Assembly: GCA_035559795.1 (NCBI GenBank)
Contig: DATMAR010000012.1
Span: forward strand, 362,664 to 426,663
Direction of reading: 5' to 3'
DNA: 64,000 nt
Origin: Fimbriimonadales bacterium
GTDB taxonomy: Bacteria; Armatimonadota; Fimbriimonadia; Fimbriimonadales; ATM1
Shown here: positions 37,801 through 46,299 of the stretch, piece after piece
Layout of the letters: every line of letters begins with the position of its first letter
How positions within the stretch are numbered: the first letter of the stretch is position 1
Program-made: the position numbers and the translations under genes
Notes under the pieces: generated by a model
What the model was told of the DNA's origin: nothing
The model's database searches: none
Seen by the model: the letters and a program-made list of their open reading frames with translations, nothing else

Positions 37801-37967
37801 CCTTTCCCTACGTTTACGAATTCTTCGTTTTTCGGAGGTTGCTTCGAGCAAGAGCCCGCGCAAAATTCTAAACGCAAATCGGAAAAATTCGTAAGAATTT
37901 CGGGCTCGAGTTCATTTCGAATGAACTGCGCGATTCTTTCTTCCGTGATATGTGGATATTTAAACAT
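34878..37967 (-). CDS. Alpha-mannosidase, glycoside hydrolase family 38
   Basis: A 1029-residue GH38 enzyme that releases alpha-linked mannose with retention. After an N-terminal beta domain (about 1-225) the catalytic domain begins LTPVGHAHLDTAWLWP (zinc-binding His and Asp). It continues with WVEPDTNIPSGESLVRQ and WLPDCFGYSGALPQI, whose Asp is the predicted nucleophile. HGDGGGGPTEEM follows. The central helical bundle and C-terminal beta domains run to the end. No signal peptide is seen, so it is probably cytoplasmic. It is the first gene of a run with the pilin-like, mre11 and rad50 genes. Confidence 0.95.
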   Translation of the reverse strand: MFKYPHITEERIAQFIRNELEPEILTNFSDLRLEFCAGSCSKQPPKNEEFVNVGKGFRWGFPYQRAWFRATGMIPKSWAGKNVVAQIEIGTEGNVWKGNTIVGGIDRAHPYFRVTENAKGGEKIELYIRAYGGNPNVRVHGKASSERKEGSFEIGETRLCVFDSELWQFYLDCRFAYLLMKAFPEEDVARACLRWGLNEAINLYKSEKRENLSFASKAVKEALSQKRVDRYHKLTPVGHAHLDTAWLWPIEITKEKMAHTTAIQLALMEQHPDYVFVHSQAEQYQWLEEEYPKLFERVKDKIAGGQWEPLGSTWVEPDTNIPSGESLVRQILYGKRYFLQKFNIDTKDLWLPDCFGYSGALPQILVKSGIEYFVTQKLSWNQFNPFPHTNFWWQGIDGSRVRAHLPPADTYTGNAEPQQLLRHIHKNKDFPACGLGLYIFGHGDGGGGPTEEMIEFLKRASRSPGMPQIEWRKASEFYEEAKSKCQNLPVWVGELYFELHRGTYTTQAKTKRNNRFAEILLRDAELLACFDPEYPISYPSEELTTLWKKVLLNQFHDILPGSSVREVYEQSEKDYEEVFQKGESIIENSLKKISADFDTSHCNKPVALFQFSPCVTEARMMPPKGFVPQSIVCENQALPVQLIEEFGDKFLVFPLPEAAMGKVALADLSTDSPTILPRLNIRPRRIENEFWTVRLDQHGNITSVVSAEDGTEYIAPGALANVFQIFEDKPLGWSAWDVDIFALETGRDLLRSDRVEIVETGPVRVAMEIEKRFGNSRLVQRISLGPTPGIRFDTWVDWHEEEKMLKVAFPVNIHSDSASFEIQFGHVERPTHRNTSWDIARFEVCCQKWFDISEGDQGVALLNDCKYGCDVLGNVLRLTLLRAPKAPDPEADMGEHRFTYVLFPHFGTLPWSGVVHAAYALNSKLRYCFLEKQTGNNTAQERFLSCDDRNIVIESVKKAEDSSNLIVRMYECHNARGRAELRCAKSFRTAYLCDLMENDLDELDVSDNAVIFDYKPFEIITLKLVLEKK

Positions 37968-38081
37968 GAAAGTCTCTCTCTTTTTCTAAAAAGTTCAAAG
38001 GGCGATTCTCACTGCATTTTACTGGAAAAGCAGTTTACTTCCTCTTGAAAAAGAGCATGATAATGATATATAAAACCTAAA

Positions 38082-38978
38082 ATGCTTTCTTCGGATGCGG
38101 GGCTGCTTTTTTCGATGCTCTTTTTCAAATGGAAGGGGCGGCAGTTGGTTTCTTTGCATCCTCGCCTTGGCTCTGTGGTCGTTGGCTGTTGGAACGAAGC
38201 CAGCACCGAAGAAGAATTCATCGCTCGTTTGGAAAGCCGCTTTCTGCGAGATGCCGCAGCGCTCATAAAAGACAACACCCTAAAAGAAGAGGCTCGCAAA
38301 AAGCTCTCCGATTTGGAGCGAAGGGGTTGGGTACCGCTTCCTTCCCCTTCTCCCAAATTCCCTCGCAGGCTTCGCACCGCTTTGCCTCGCGGCTTCCCTC
38401 CGCTTTTGTTCGAAAAGAAATTAGCAGAGAGGAACTCGGATATTTCAAAGCCTGCTATTGGAATCGTGGGAAGCCGAAATCTTACGGGAGAAGAAAAAGA
38501 GTTTGCTTATCGAGCAGGCATGTTCGCAGCCGAAAAAGGTTGGGTTGTATTTTCTGGAGGAGCGAAAGGGGCAGATAGGCTCGGAGTCTCTGGAGCGATA
38601 TCCCAAAATGGTACTGGTGTCCACTTTCTGCCTGGAGGAGAAAACGGCTTTCCCTTTAGAGCATCCGGTCTCATAACGGCGAACCCGGAAGCAGAGGTTT
38701 TCGACAGGCTCATGGCTTTAGAACGCAACCGATGGATTTATGCCGCCTCTCATGCGGTTCTCGTCGTAAGCAGCCGTTTCGGGGAAGGGGGAGCGTGGGC
38801 AGGAGCCCTTTATGCAAAACGCATGCGGCTTTCTCCGATTTTTGTTTTTATGGGAAAGACGCCGAGTTCGGGCAATACCGCTCTTGCGAAATTAGGAGCG
38901 ATTCCGGTATTTGATTTGAACGATTTGGAATGCGCATTGCAATCGCTCGCTTCATCCTCGATTTCTTTAGCAATTTAA
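38082..38978 (+). CDS. dprA: DprA/Smf-like DNA-processing protein
   Basis: A 298-residue protein with the Rossmann-like DprA core: PAIGIVGSRNLTGEEKEFAYRAGMFAAEKGWVVFSGGAKGADRLG, later RNRWIYAASHAVLVVSSRFGEGGAWAGALYAKR. DprA protects incoming single-stranded DNA and loads RecA during transformation. The N-terminal 100 residues are short compared with SAM-domain DprA proteins, and the C-terminal winged helix is missing. It may therefore be a divergent paralogue rather than the main DprA. It is divergent from the GH38 gene, with an A/T-rich TATATAAA stretch just before the ATG. Confidence 0.75.
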   Translation: MLSSDAGLLFSMLFFKWKGRQLVSLHPRLGSVVVGCWNEASTEEEFIARLESRFLRDAAALIKDNTLKEEARKKLSDLERRGWVPLPSPSPKFPRRLRTALPRGFPPLLFEKKLAERNSDISKPAIGIVGSRNLTGEEKEFAYRAGMFAAEKGWVVFSGGAKGADRLGVSGAISQNGTGVHFLPGGENGFPFRASGLITANPEAEVFDRLMALERNRWIYAASHAVLVVSSRFGEGGAWAGALYAKRMRLSPIFVFMGKTPSSGNTALAKLGAIPVFDLNDLECALQSLASSSISLAI

Positions 38979-39054
38979 AGGCGTTCCTTGAGTAATTATA
39001 AGCAGGCAAAACAAGTAAAAAACTCTCGGAATACCTCGTCGTCTAACGAATAAA

Positions 39055-40452
39055 GTGGTCTTTTTTTTAAGTTTTCTCGCTTTCGTATCTCAAATGGGGT
39101 GGAAAGAGGGCACTCCTGCTCCCGTTTTAGAAGCCGACCCTGGCTTCGAAAAACTTTATTGGAAATCCTGGGAACTTCTTCAAAGCGCTGTCGTCGAAGA
39201 AACTCGCCTTGCGATTTTCCCCCCCCGATTTCTCGCCCCGAAGGGAAGGGTTTCATTCGAAGAGGCTATTTCGCTCCCTCTTTATGCGCGTTGGGGGTGG
39301 AGGGCGAATCCTTGCATCGAAACATATAATTTCGCACTGCGGTTGATTTCCCCAGACGGAACTTCACCTGATGTTGTGTTACTCTCCGATGGCTCTCGGC
39401 AAGGAGTCGCCTATGGTCTTCCTCTCGCGCCGCTTTCTGGATGGAGCCTTTACGAAATAACAGGAGACAAAACCTTTCTCTCTATGATTCTGCCGTCGGT
39501 GTCTCTTCGGCATCGTCTCTACGAAAAAATTTTTCTGCAGAATCGAGGTGGATATCTGCCATCCGGATTTTCCCCATTGCCTAATGTGGAGACCCCCCCT
39601 GCAGTTCAAGAGTCTTCAGAATCGCTGGGCTTGCTTTTGCTCAGTCAGGAATTTTTGTTGAAAATCGCAAAAGCCTCCTCTTCCCCTGCGGAAAGCGCTT
39701 TGCGAAAAAGCGCTGAAGAATACCGTGCACGATTAGCCGCTCTTTTCGATAAAGAAACGGGCTGCTATAGAGGAAAAGACAAAGAGGGCAAGCCAACAGA
39801 ACGGCTGTCTCTCGTTCCTTTTTGGGGGGGCATCGGAGGAAATCTATCTGTGGAGCATCCCTCGCTTAAAAAAGCCTTTCTCGATTCCGATAAATTCGGA
39901 ACGAAAATGCCGCTTCCCATCGTTGCAAAAAGCGACCCAGCATTTCGTGCCGACGAGGAATGTCGCCCACTTTTTCAATATCTCACTCTCAAAGCGCTTT
40001 TGGAATGCGGACAAAACGAATTGGCAGGAACTCTCGCAGAAAGAATTCTCCGATTCATGCAGTTGGATGCCGGCAAGAATCACTTTCTCTACAGCGAATA
40101 CGGAGCGGAAACGCGAAGCCATTCCCCTTTAGCAGAAACGGATTCCTTGGAAGCAGGATATATGACGATTGCTGGGCTCATCGAAGCGGTGATAGGGATT
40201 CGAGTAAACGCAGAGAAAAAAATCGTAATGTGGAATCTTCGCAGAACCGATAGGCACGGAATCCTGAAACTTCGTTTTGCGGATTGCACGGTAAGTCTTA
40301 TCTGCTTGCCTCGAAAGCATAAAACCTCATCGGCTTCCCTCGAAGTGCAAACGGATAAGACCTTCACCCTAATCGTGCGAATCGGAGAAAAAGAATGGAG
40401 CAAAAAATTTCCATCGGGAAAAACGATTTGGAATTTGTCTAACGAATCTTGA
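39055..40452 (+). CDS. Secreted (alpha/alpha)6-barrel glycosidase-like protein
   Basis: A 465-residue protein with a hydrophobic N-terminus (MVFFLSFLAFVSQ) that looks like a short signal sequence, though it lacks basic residues. The body resembles trehalase/mannosylglycerate-hydrolase-type barrels: LPLYARWGWRANPCIETYNFAL, YGLPLAPLSGWSLYEITGDKTFL, LSLVPFWGGIGGN. A beta-domain follows at the end. Family and catalytic acids cannot be fixed by eye. The GTG start has no ribosome binding site; ATG 39094 (MGWKEG) would remove the signal. Its 3' end overlaps the convergent DUF192 gene by 14 nt. Confidence 0.6.
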   Translation: MVFFLSFLAFVSQMGWKEGTPAPVLEADPGFEKLYWKSWELLQSAVVEETRLAIFPPRFLAPKGRVSFEEAISLPLYARWGWRANPCIETYNFALRLISPDGTSPDVVLLSDGSRQGVAYGLPLAPLSGWSLYEITGDKTFLSMILPSVSLRHRLYEKIFLQNRGGYLPSGFSPLPNVETPPAVQESSESLGLLLLSQEFLLKIAKASSSPAESALRKSAEEYRARLAALFDKETGCYRGKDKEGKPTERLSLVPFWGGIGGNLSVEHPSLKKAFLDSDKFGTKMPLPIVAKSDPAFRADEECRPLFQYLTLKALLECGQNELAGTLAERILRFMQLDAGKNHFLYSEYGAETRSHSPLAETDSLEAGYMTIAGLIEAVIGIRVNAEKKIVMWNLRRTDRHGILKLRFADCTVSLICLPRKHKTSSASLEVQTDKTFTLIVRIGEKEWSKKFPSGKTIWNLSNES

Positions 40453-40984
40453 CGAGCTTTACCGTATCCCCCTCTTTCACACTGTTTTTCTCCAACCATC
40501 CTGCGTGGAGTTCGAGCGCATATCGCACAGGGTAATCCGAAGAATAAGAAGATTCATCATAAGGCTTCATCGTATAAACGCGCACGATCTTTCCTCCTTT
40601 ATCTAAGAATGCGATATCCAAAGGGATTTCCGTGTTTTTCATCCAAAAAGCGCGTATCGTATCGTCCGTGAAAATAAACAACATCCCTTCGTCTTGCCCG
40701 AGTTCATGAGGCTTTACGAACATCAATCCCTCTTGCTGTTTTTCGGGGCTATCCGCTATGTAAACACGGACGTGCTTGTTTTTGACTTCCACAATTCCTT
40801 TTCGATAGGAGCCCAAAGGAGTCAATCGCTTTCTCTGCTCCGGCTGTTCTAAAGGCCGAGGTGGAAGGAAAGCATTGCGAGAATTTTCATTCTGTGCGGT
40901 CTTTTGTGTTTCAGGCTGAGGGTTGCACGAAAACATTCCGAGCGCAAACAAAATGAAGATGCTCCATGTAGTTTTTCGAATCAT
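40439..40984 (-). CDS. DUF192 family lipoprotein
   Basis: A 181-residue protein. The signal peptide ends LGMFSC with Cys20 as lipidation site. A low-complexity linker (about 25-60) leads to the DUF192 domain (RVYIADSPEKQQEGLMFVKPHELGQDEGMLFIFTDD...FWMKNTEIPLDIAFLDKGGKIV), a small beta barrel of unknown biochemical role. The ATG overlaps the stop of the M20 peptidase gene (ATGA), so the 64-codon extension upstream is not used. It converges with the glycosidase-like gene. Confidence 0.88.
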   Translation of the reverse strand: MIRKTTWSIFILFALGMFSCNPQPETQKTAQNENSRNAFLPPRPLEQPEQRKRLTPLGSYRKGIVEVKNKHVRVYIADSPEKQQEGLMFVKPHELGQDEGMLFIFTDDTIRAFWMKNTEIPLDIAFLDKGGKIVRVYTMKPYDESSYSSDYPVRYALELHAGWLEKNSVKEGDTVKLVKIR

Positions 40985-42117
40985 CGTATCTCCGAGGATA
41001 CCTTTACGATTTCTATCGCAAGCCTCGCCGAGTTTACTAAATCCGTTTTCGATATATGTTCCTGGTGCGTGTGAATCTCTTCCATTCCTGTGCCGCAAAC
41101 GACGGTTGGAATTCCTCGAGAATTGAAAACATTCGCATCGCTCCCGCCTAAAGTCGAGCGGAGGTCGTAATTCCATCCCAAACGGCGCGCGGCTTGCAGT
41201 GCCACTTGCACGACTTTCGAGTTTTTATCATGTTCGTATCCTTCATACGCTCTTTCGACGTCGATTTCAGCAATCGCCGAACCATCTTGCGCCGCTTTCT
41301 CTAAACAAGTTACCATATGCTCGATTTGAAGCCGAAGTTTTTCTTTATCGAAACTCCGCGCTTCTCCAGTCATCACCGTTTCAGCGGGAACGACATTCGT
41401 CGCCGTACCCCCCCGAATAGTTCCGATGTTCGCCGTGGTTTCTTCATCGATTCTTCCTAATTTCATGGCTGCGATTCCCACGGATGCAATTTGAATCGAA
41501 TTGATTCCTTTTTCAGGGTCCTTGCCCGCGTGCGCAGGCTTCCCGATGACTCGAGCTGTGAACCTGTCATGCGTGCCGACACGGGAAACGAACGAACCAA
41601 CAGGAGGACCTGTGTCGAAAACGAATCCATAAGAAACGTTCACATCTTTGAAATCCGATGCATATGCCCCTTTCAATCCGATTTCTTCCGCACAGGTTAA
41701 AACTAAAAAGATATCTCCGTGAGGAATATCCGACTCTTGTATCGCGAAAACGGCTTCGAGAATCGGCGCCATCCCCCCTTTATCATCTGCGCCTAAAATA
41801 GTTTTCCCATTGCTATAAAAAACACCATCTCTTTCTTCGATGACCAATCCTTCCGTGGGTTCTACGGTGTCGAAATGCGCAGAGAAAAAAATTCCCGGAA
41901 TGCCCGCTTGGTTCGCCGGCAACTTCGCATATAAATTGTTTGCATTACCATTGATTTTTTGGGAAGCGTTATCTTCCCAAACCGAAAGACCCTTGGACTC
42001 TAAAAGGTTGCGTACAAAAAGTACACAATCTCTTTCTTGTAGCGGCGGGCTATTGATAAGACACAGGTCGCGGAACAGTTGAAAAAGTCGCTCTTCTCGA
42101 ATCATAATTACACTCAT
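40981..42117 (-). CDS. M20 family metallopeptidase (PepT-like)
   Basis: A di-zinc aminopeptidase of about 378 residues. SAHFDTVEP gives the first His and Asp, TILGADDKGGMA the bridging Asp, CAEEIGLKGA the catalytic Glu-Glu, FDTG the next ligand and HTHQEHI the last His. A lid or dimerisation domain with GKPAHAGKDPEKGINSIQ sits in the middle. Closest in motif order to tripeptidase T. I place the start at ATG 42117 because TAAACT lies 10 nt upstream; ATG 42105 and GTG 42147 are alternatives. Confidence 0.9.
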   Translation of the reverse strand: MSVIMIREERLFQLFRDLCLINSPPLQERDCVLFVRNLLESKGLSVWEDNASQKINGNANNLYAKLPANQAGIPGIFFSAHFDTVEPTEGLVIEERDGVFYSNGKTILGADDKGGMAPILEAVFAIQESDIPHGDIFLVLTCAEEIGLKGAYASDFKDVNVSYGFVFDTGPPVGSFVSRVGTHDRFTARVIGKPAHAGKDPEKGINSIQIASVGIAAMKLGRIDEETTANIGTIRGGTATNVVPAETVMTGEARSFDKEKLRLQIEHMVTCLEKAAQDGSAIAEIDVERAYEGYEHDKNSKVVQVALQAARRLGWNYDLRSTLGGSDANVFNSRGIPTVVCGTGMEEIHTHQEHISKTDLVNSARLAIEIVKVSSEIR

Positions 42118-42127
42118 CTTACGAGAC

Positions 42128-42133
42128 AGTTTA
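42128..42133 (-). promoter_or_regulatory. -10-like TAAACT before the M20 peptidase gene
   Basis: TAAACT ends 10 nt before ATG 42117. It lies within 60 nt of the divergent ABC operon promoter. Confidence 0.4.
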
Positions 42134-42173
42134 TCTTCAGATAACACCTTAAACCAGCGCCCCGAAATGAGCG

Positions 42174-42179
42174 TATACT
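42174..42179 (+). promoter_or_regulatory. -10 box TATACT of the ABC exporter operon
   Basis: TATACT ends 10 nt before the first ATG of the four-gene operon, without a ribosome binding site in the short spacer. Confidence 0.5.
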
Positions 42180-42189
42180 ATCTTGTTCC

Positions 42190-43119
42190 ATGGCTATAGC
42201 GGAGTTGGACTCGCTTACCGTCAAATACGATAAGGTAACCGCTGTCAACAATCTATCTTGTGAAATTCCTGAAGGGTGCGTCGGCCTTTTGGGACCCAAT
42301 GGTGCCGGAAAAACCACACTCATCAAAGCCATGCTCGGTTTTGTTACCCCTTTCTCCGGGTCAGGGAAAGTCCTCGGCTACGACATTCTCCACGAGCCTC
42401 TTACTGTAAGAATGAACGTCGGCCTGATGCCGGAAACGGAGTGCTACATCCCAGGTCTTACAGCGGTCGAATTCGTGGCTTACTGCGGAGAGCTTTGCGG
42501 AATGCCGCGCTCCGAAGCGATGCGCAGAGCACATGAAGTACTGGACTACGTAGGATTAGGCGAAGCGCGTTACCGCCTCATAGACACCTATTCCACGGGA
42601 ATGAAGCAAAGAGCGAAGCTTGCACAAGGACTCGTTCATGGTCCGCACCTCCTCTTTCTCGATGAGCCGACAAACGGGCTCGACCCTGCGGGAAGAGAGG
42701 AAATGCTTACCCTCATCAAAGATATCTCTCATGGAAAAGGTGTAAATGTGCTTTTGTCCTCCCATTTACTTCCGGACATCGAACGCACTTGCGACTACGT
42801 CATCGTCATGCAAAAAGGGGAAATTCGAGCGAAAGACACGGTCGAAAACATCCGCAAAACATCAGCGCTGCAATACGATATCGAACTGAAAGAACCATCG
42901 GATGACTTCGAAAGAGAAATCGAAAAATTCGGCGCAAAAGTCATCAGCCGACTTTCGCACTCTTATAGAATCCAATTCATGGATGGTATCCCCAGTGCAT
43001 CGCAAGCAATTTTTCTCGCTGCGAAAAATTCGAAAGCGCAGGTGCGAAGTTTGCGCCAAGCCCAAAGAACCCTCGAAGATGCATTCTTAGAAGCACTACA
43101 CTTAGAAGCACTACAATGA
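42190..43119 (+). CDS. ABC transporter ATP-binding protein 1
   Basis: A 309-residue ATPase of the CcmA/ABC-2 exporter type. Walker A is GPNGAGKTT (about 36-44), the signature YSTGMKQRAKLAQGL, Walker B HLLFLDEPTNGLDP and the switch His is in LLSSHLLPD. A C-terminal regulatory extension of about 85 residues follows the nucleotide-binding domain. It overlaps the next permease gene by 4 nt (ATGA). This is the first gene of two ATPase-permease pairs. Confidence 0.93.
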   Translation: MAIAELDSLTVKYDKVTAVNNLSCEIPEGCVGLLGPNGAGKTTLIKAMLGFVTPFSGSGKVLGYDILHEPLTVRMNVGLMPETECYIPGLTAVEFVAYCGELCGMPRSEAMRRAHEVLDYVGLGEARYRLIDTYSTGMKQRAKLAQGLVHGPHLLFLDEPTNGLDPAGREEMLTLIKDISHGKGVNVLLSSHLLPDIERTCDYVIVMQKGEIRAKDTVENIRKTSALQYDIELKEPSDDFEREIEKFGAKVISRLSHSYRIQFMDGIPSASQAIFLAAKNSKAQVRSLRQAQRTLEDAFLEALHLEALQ

Positions 43120-44027
43120 GCCAACCCACACGCATCGCAGACCTCAGTTATCGAAACTACGACGGGCCGAAAACATTGTCCGCCACACGTTGGTGGAGCA
43201 TTACCAAAAACGGCTTGAGAATGAACATTCGCAAGAAGAATTTTTGGACACTCGCAATCTTTTGCGCACTTCCCTACCTCATCATGGTTATCAATTTGTT
43301 CTTTACGCAAACGATTCGAGAATTCCAAAGAATAAAAATTCCCTTAGAAGCGACGTTTGCGCAGTATTACGGGGGGAGTTTCGTTGTCTTTTTAGTGATG
43401 TTTTTCGCTATGCTCGTTGGTGCTGGTAGCATCGCAGCAGACAATCGCGCAAATGCCTTGCAAATTTATTTATCCAAAGCGATTACGAAATTCGATTATC
43501 TCGTTGGAAAATGGTTGTCCATTTTTATCCCTGTTTATGCAGTGGTGTTCTTGCCTGCTTTCCTCGCCATCACCTATGCTGCGCTCGACCAAGGAGTCGT
43601 CGAATTTTTCAAACAGCATCCTACGTTACACCTCAAGCTTTTCTTGCTTGCCGCAATTCCTGCTGCTTTCCACGCCTCGATGTTGTGCGGGATTTCCGCA
43701 TGGAATAAAACTCCGTGGGTCGTAGGGGTGATTTATATCGCATTGGTATTTTTCACCGATGCAGCCGTAAACATCGTCGCAGACGTAGTCGACATGTCAG
43801 ATCCCCAAGCCTTCACCTTGCGCCATCTTAGTCTTTTGGGGATACTTTCAGGATTAGGCTACCATGTAATCGGTTCCGCTCCCGCGGAGTTCGATTTTCG
43901 TTCGGGGCTCGAAATTCCCTCCCTTCCCGAATTCCCCCCCCTGTTTGCGGTGTATATCGTTTGTATCGTCGTAAGTCTCCTTTTAGCATTTTCGAGAATT
44001 AGAGCAGTCGAGGTAGTACAAGGATGA
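43116..44027 (+). CDS. ABC-2 type transporter permease 1
   Basis: A 303-residue membrane protein with about six helices. The first follows MNIRKKNFWTLAIFCALPYLIMVINL, and the ABC-2 core is at MLVGAGSIAADNRANALQIYLSKAITKFDYLVGKW, where released or recycled 'ADNRANAL' marks the family. It is coupled to ATPase 1 upstream and ATPase 2 downstream by 4-nt overlaps. The transported substrate cannot be inferred. Confidence 0.88.
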   Translation: MSQPTRIADLSYRNYDGPKTLSATRWWSITKNGLRMNIRKKNFWTLAIFCALPYLIMVINLFFTQTIREFQRIKIPLEATFAQYYGGSFVVFLVMFFAMLVGAGSIAADNRANALQIYLSKAITKFDYLVGKWLSIFIPVYAVVFLPAFLAITYAALDQGVVEFFKQHPTLHLKLFLLAAIPAAFHASMLCGISAWNKTPWVVGVIYIALVFFTDAAVNIVADVVDMSDPQAFTLRHLSLLGILSGLGYHVIGSAPAEFDFRSGLEIPSLPEFPPLFAVYIVCIVVSLLLAFSRIRAVEVVQG

Positions 44028-44944
44028 TCGAAGCGACTCATGCTTCTCGATGGTATGGGCAAGTCATCGGACTGAACGATGTCTCGTGCCAAATCGGAAC
44101 GGGAATTACTGCTCTTTTAGGGCAAAACGGAGCCGGGAAATCCACTTTCATCAAACTGATCACCGGACAACTTCGACCGACGACAGGCGAGATAAGAGTT
44201 TGGGGAGATACTCCTTTTGCGAATGTCGAAATCTTTCGCAAACTCGGATATTGCCCTGAGACAGATAATTTTTACGAAGATATGACCGGACGACAATTCG
44301 TCTCGCTCATGGGGAGGATGTCGGGGATTCCAGCATCGCGTGTTCATGGAGCAACACAAGAGGTTTTGAATCTCGTAGGGATGTCGGAGCGAGCAGATAG
44401 CAAAATCGCCTCTTACTCGAAAGGCATGCGACAAAGAATCAAAATCGCACAAGCACTCATCCATGACCCAGAACTCCTCGTTCTCGACGAACCGTTGAGT
44501 GGATTGGACCCAGTAGGAAGAAGGCACATTTCGGATTTGCTGAAAGAATTAGCCACGAAAAACAAAATCATCATCGTGAGTAGTCACATCCTTTACGAAG
44601 TCGAAGCGCTCACGCAAAATATCCTTTTGCTCCATCGCGGTAGGTTATTGGCGCGCGGTGACGTGCGTGAAATTCGTTCGCTCATCGACCGTCATCCTCA
44701 TCAAATCCGTTTAAAAGTAGATGAAGCGCGCAGATTAGGACCTCTTCTCATCCAACTTCCTTCTGTGCTTTCCTTGGAATTCAACCGAAACGATCCGACA
44801 GAACTCAATCTTCGCACGACGCAACCCGACGCTTTCTATTCACAGTTCGCCGACATCGTCTTAGATCATCGAATCGAAATCAAAGACTTTTATTCGCCCG
44901 ATAACGATTTGGAAGCGGTGTTCGGATATTTGGTGGAAAAATGA
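44024..44944 (+). CDS. ABC transporter ATP-binding protein 2
   Basis: A 306-residue ATPase paralogous to protein 1. Walker A is GQNGAGKSTFIK (about 34-45), the signature YSKGMRQRIKIAQAL, Walker B LLVLDEPLSGLDP and the switch region SSHILYEVE. The C-terminal extension (about 220-306) differs from that of protein 1. The 4-nt overlaps on both sides mean all four products are made together, perhaps as a heteromeric exporter. Confidence 0.93.
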   Translation: MIEATHASRWYGQVIGLNDVSCQIGTGITALLGQNGAGKSTFIKLITGQLRPTTGEIRVWGDTPFANVEIFRKLGYCPETDNFYEDMTGRQFVSLMGRMSGIPASRVHGATQEVLNLVGMSERADSKIASYSKGMRQRIKIAQALIHDPELLVLDEPLSGLDPVGRRHISDLLKELATKNKIIIVSSHILYEVEALTQNILLLHRGRLLARGDVREIRSLIDRHPHQIRLKVDEARRLGPLLIQLPSVLSLEFNRNDPTELNLRTTQPDAFYSQFADIVLDHRIEIKDFYSPDNDLEAVFGYLVEK

Positions 44945-45708
44945 GTTTTTTAGAATTGTACGCCTGGTCTTTTTGGGAAAACACGCGCCTGCGTAAAACG
45001 ATTGCAGCGTTGCTCGTAAGCCTCGTCGCTCCCTTTTTCGCTTTACTGGTTCGGACATTAGCGGACGACACGAATCGCTCGAACACTTATTCCCTGATTA
45101 TTCAATTGGGAGGATATTCGTTTTGTTTAGTGATTTTAGCGATTTTGTTCGCCTCGAGCATCATTTCGAGCGAAGTTACTGCAAAAACGATTCCTTATCT
45201 TCTAACGCACCCCGTTCCGAGAGCAAAACTCCTTCTTGCAAAATGGTTAGGAGCAACGACCCTCGTAACGATCTCGATGATGTTTAGCGCGTTTCTCACG
45301 GCTTTGATATTGTACGGGGGGGATTTTCTTAATTCGCAACTCCAGCGGGATTTGATTGCTATTCCCATTGCTTCGATTACCTACTGCGCTGTATGTTCGT
45401 TGCTCTCCGTTTTACTCACGAGGCCTGTGCTTCCTATGGTAATTTACGTCTTCGGGTTGGAAAGTTGGATATGGATGCTTTCAGGCGACGTGCAAAAACT
45501 CTCCATCATGGCTCACGTTCGTGCAATTGCAGGACACACCCCAGTCGGAGCGAGCGACGTCACGGAAGTTATCGCGCTCTTGAATCCTACTACTATAGGT
45601 GAGACTACCGCTTGGAACACGCTAATTCTCGTCACGATAATTTCCCTCACCCTCGGCTGCGTTATTTTTTCAAAATGTGAATACATCCCAAAAGAAGAGC
45701 CGACGTAA
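44941..45708 (+). CDS. ABC-2 type transporter permease 2
   Basis: A 255-residue membrane protein with six predicted helices. The family segment FASSIISSEVTAKTIPYLLTHPVPRAKLLLAKWLGA parallels the one in permease 1. It is shorter than permease 1 and ends the operon; a GC-rich hairpin follows at 45773-45805. Confidence 0.87.
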   Translation: MSFLELYAWSFWENTRLRKTIAALLVSLVAPFFALLVRTLADDTNRSNTYSLIIQLGGYSFCLVILAILFASSIISSEVTAKTIPYLLTHPVPRAKLLLAKWLGATTLVTISMMFSAFLTALILYGGDFLNSQLQRDLIAIPIASITYCAVCSLLSVLLTRPVLPMVIYVFGLESWIWMLSGDVQKLSIMAHVRAIAGHTPVGASDVTEVIALLNPTTIGETTAWNTLILVTIISLTLGCVIFSKCEYIPKEEPT

Positions 45709-45772
45709 ACCGCTTCACCATCTGGCTTTCCTCAAAGTAAATTCGAATGCACTTTGACGTATTGAAATGATG

Positions 45773-45805
45773 AGGGAGCGTCGAAGCCGCAAAACGACGC
45801 TCCCT
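45773..45805 (+). terminator. GC-rich hairpin after the ABC operon
   Basis: An 11-bp perfect stem (AGGGAGCGTCG with its complement) around an 11-nt loop, 65 nt after the operon's last stop. There is no T-run after it, so it may be a rho-dependent pause, an RNA-stability element or part of a repeat rather than a true intrinsic terminator. Confidence 0.45.
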
Positions 45806-45948
45806 TCGCGCGTTCGAGTGGGGCAAAAAAGCCTTTCTGCCCGAAAAGACGAAAGAAAGGGCGAAAAAGCCTCTTAAATTTTCGAAAAAGACTTCGAGAG
45901 CGTATTTAGAAGCGGAGCATCTTTCCCTGCTGATGAATGAATCTTGTT

Positions 45949-46089
45949 CCCCTTCGAGCGTAGCGAAGAGGGGGGAGGACCCTCGAGGACGCAGTGAAAT
46001 CTTTTTTAGTTTCTCTCGTTCCCAAACTCTGTTTGGGCATGCATATAACCCCCCTCCATAAGGTTCCCCCTGCTTCGCAAGGGGAACCT
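45949..46089. repeat. Cluster of intergenic hairpins
   Basis: Three palindromes follow in 140 bp: CCCCTTCG...CGAAGAGGGG (45949-45973), the Family B palindrome (46018-46037) and AGGTTCCCC...GGGGAACCT (46061-46089). The 650-bp gap 45709-46356 contains no ORF with coding character. It is the largest non-coding stretch in the window and is made almost entirely of such elements. Confidence 0.7.
46018..46037. repeat. Dispersed palindrome Family B, copy 1
   Basis: Arms GTTCCCAAAC and GTTTGGG- around TCT. The last three bases of the right arm have diverged. It is preceded by CTC, as in copy 2. Confidence 0.75.
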
Positions 46090-46228
46090 GTTTCACTTAC
46101 CATTTCTTTCCGGAATAATTCGCTTTCTTCCAATTGGGAACAGGGTATTTTCGAAAACAAGTCAACCGGATTTTTGCCTCTTGACGCTCCTACTTAGAAG
46201 TCACAGGGTTTCGAGAAAAAATTTTCTC

Positions 46229-46251
46229 GTTCCCAAACTCTGTTTGTGAAC
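46229..46251. repeat. Dispersed palindrome Family B, copy 2
   Basis: Arms GTTCCCAAAC and GTTTGTGAAC around TCT, with one mismatch. It lies 190 bp from copy 1 and has the same left flank TCTC. Confidence 0.75.
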
Positions 46252-46299
46252 GCGTATCTCGATCTCCTTCTGTCGAGGTTATTCTAACGGTCGGAAAAA

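Noticed and set aside
45662..46200. Frames across the repeat-rich gap after the ABC operon
   Set aside because: They are built from palindromes, have no start signals and match nothing.
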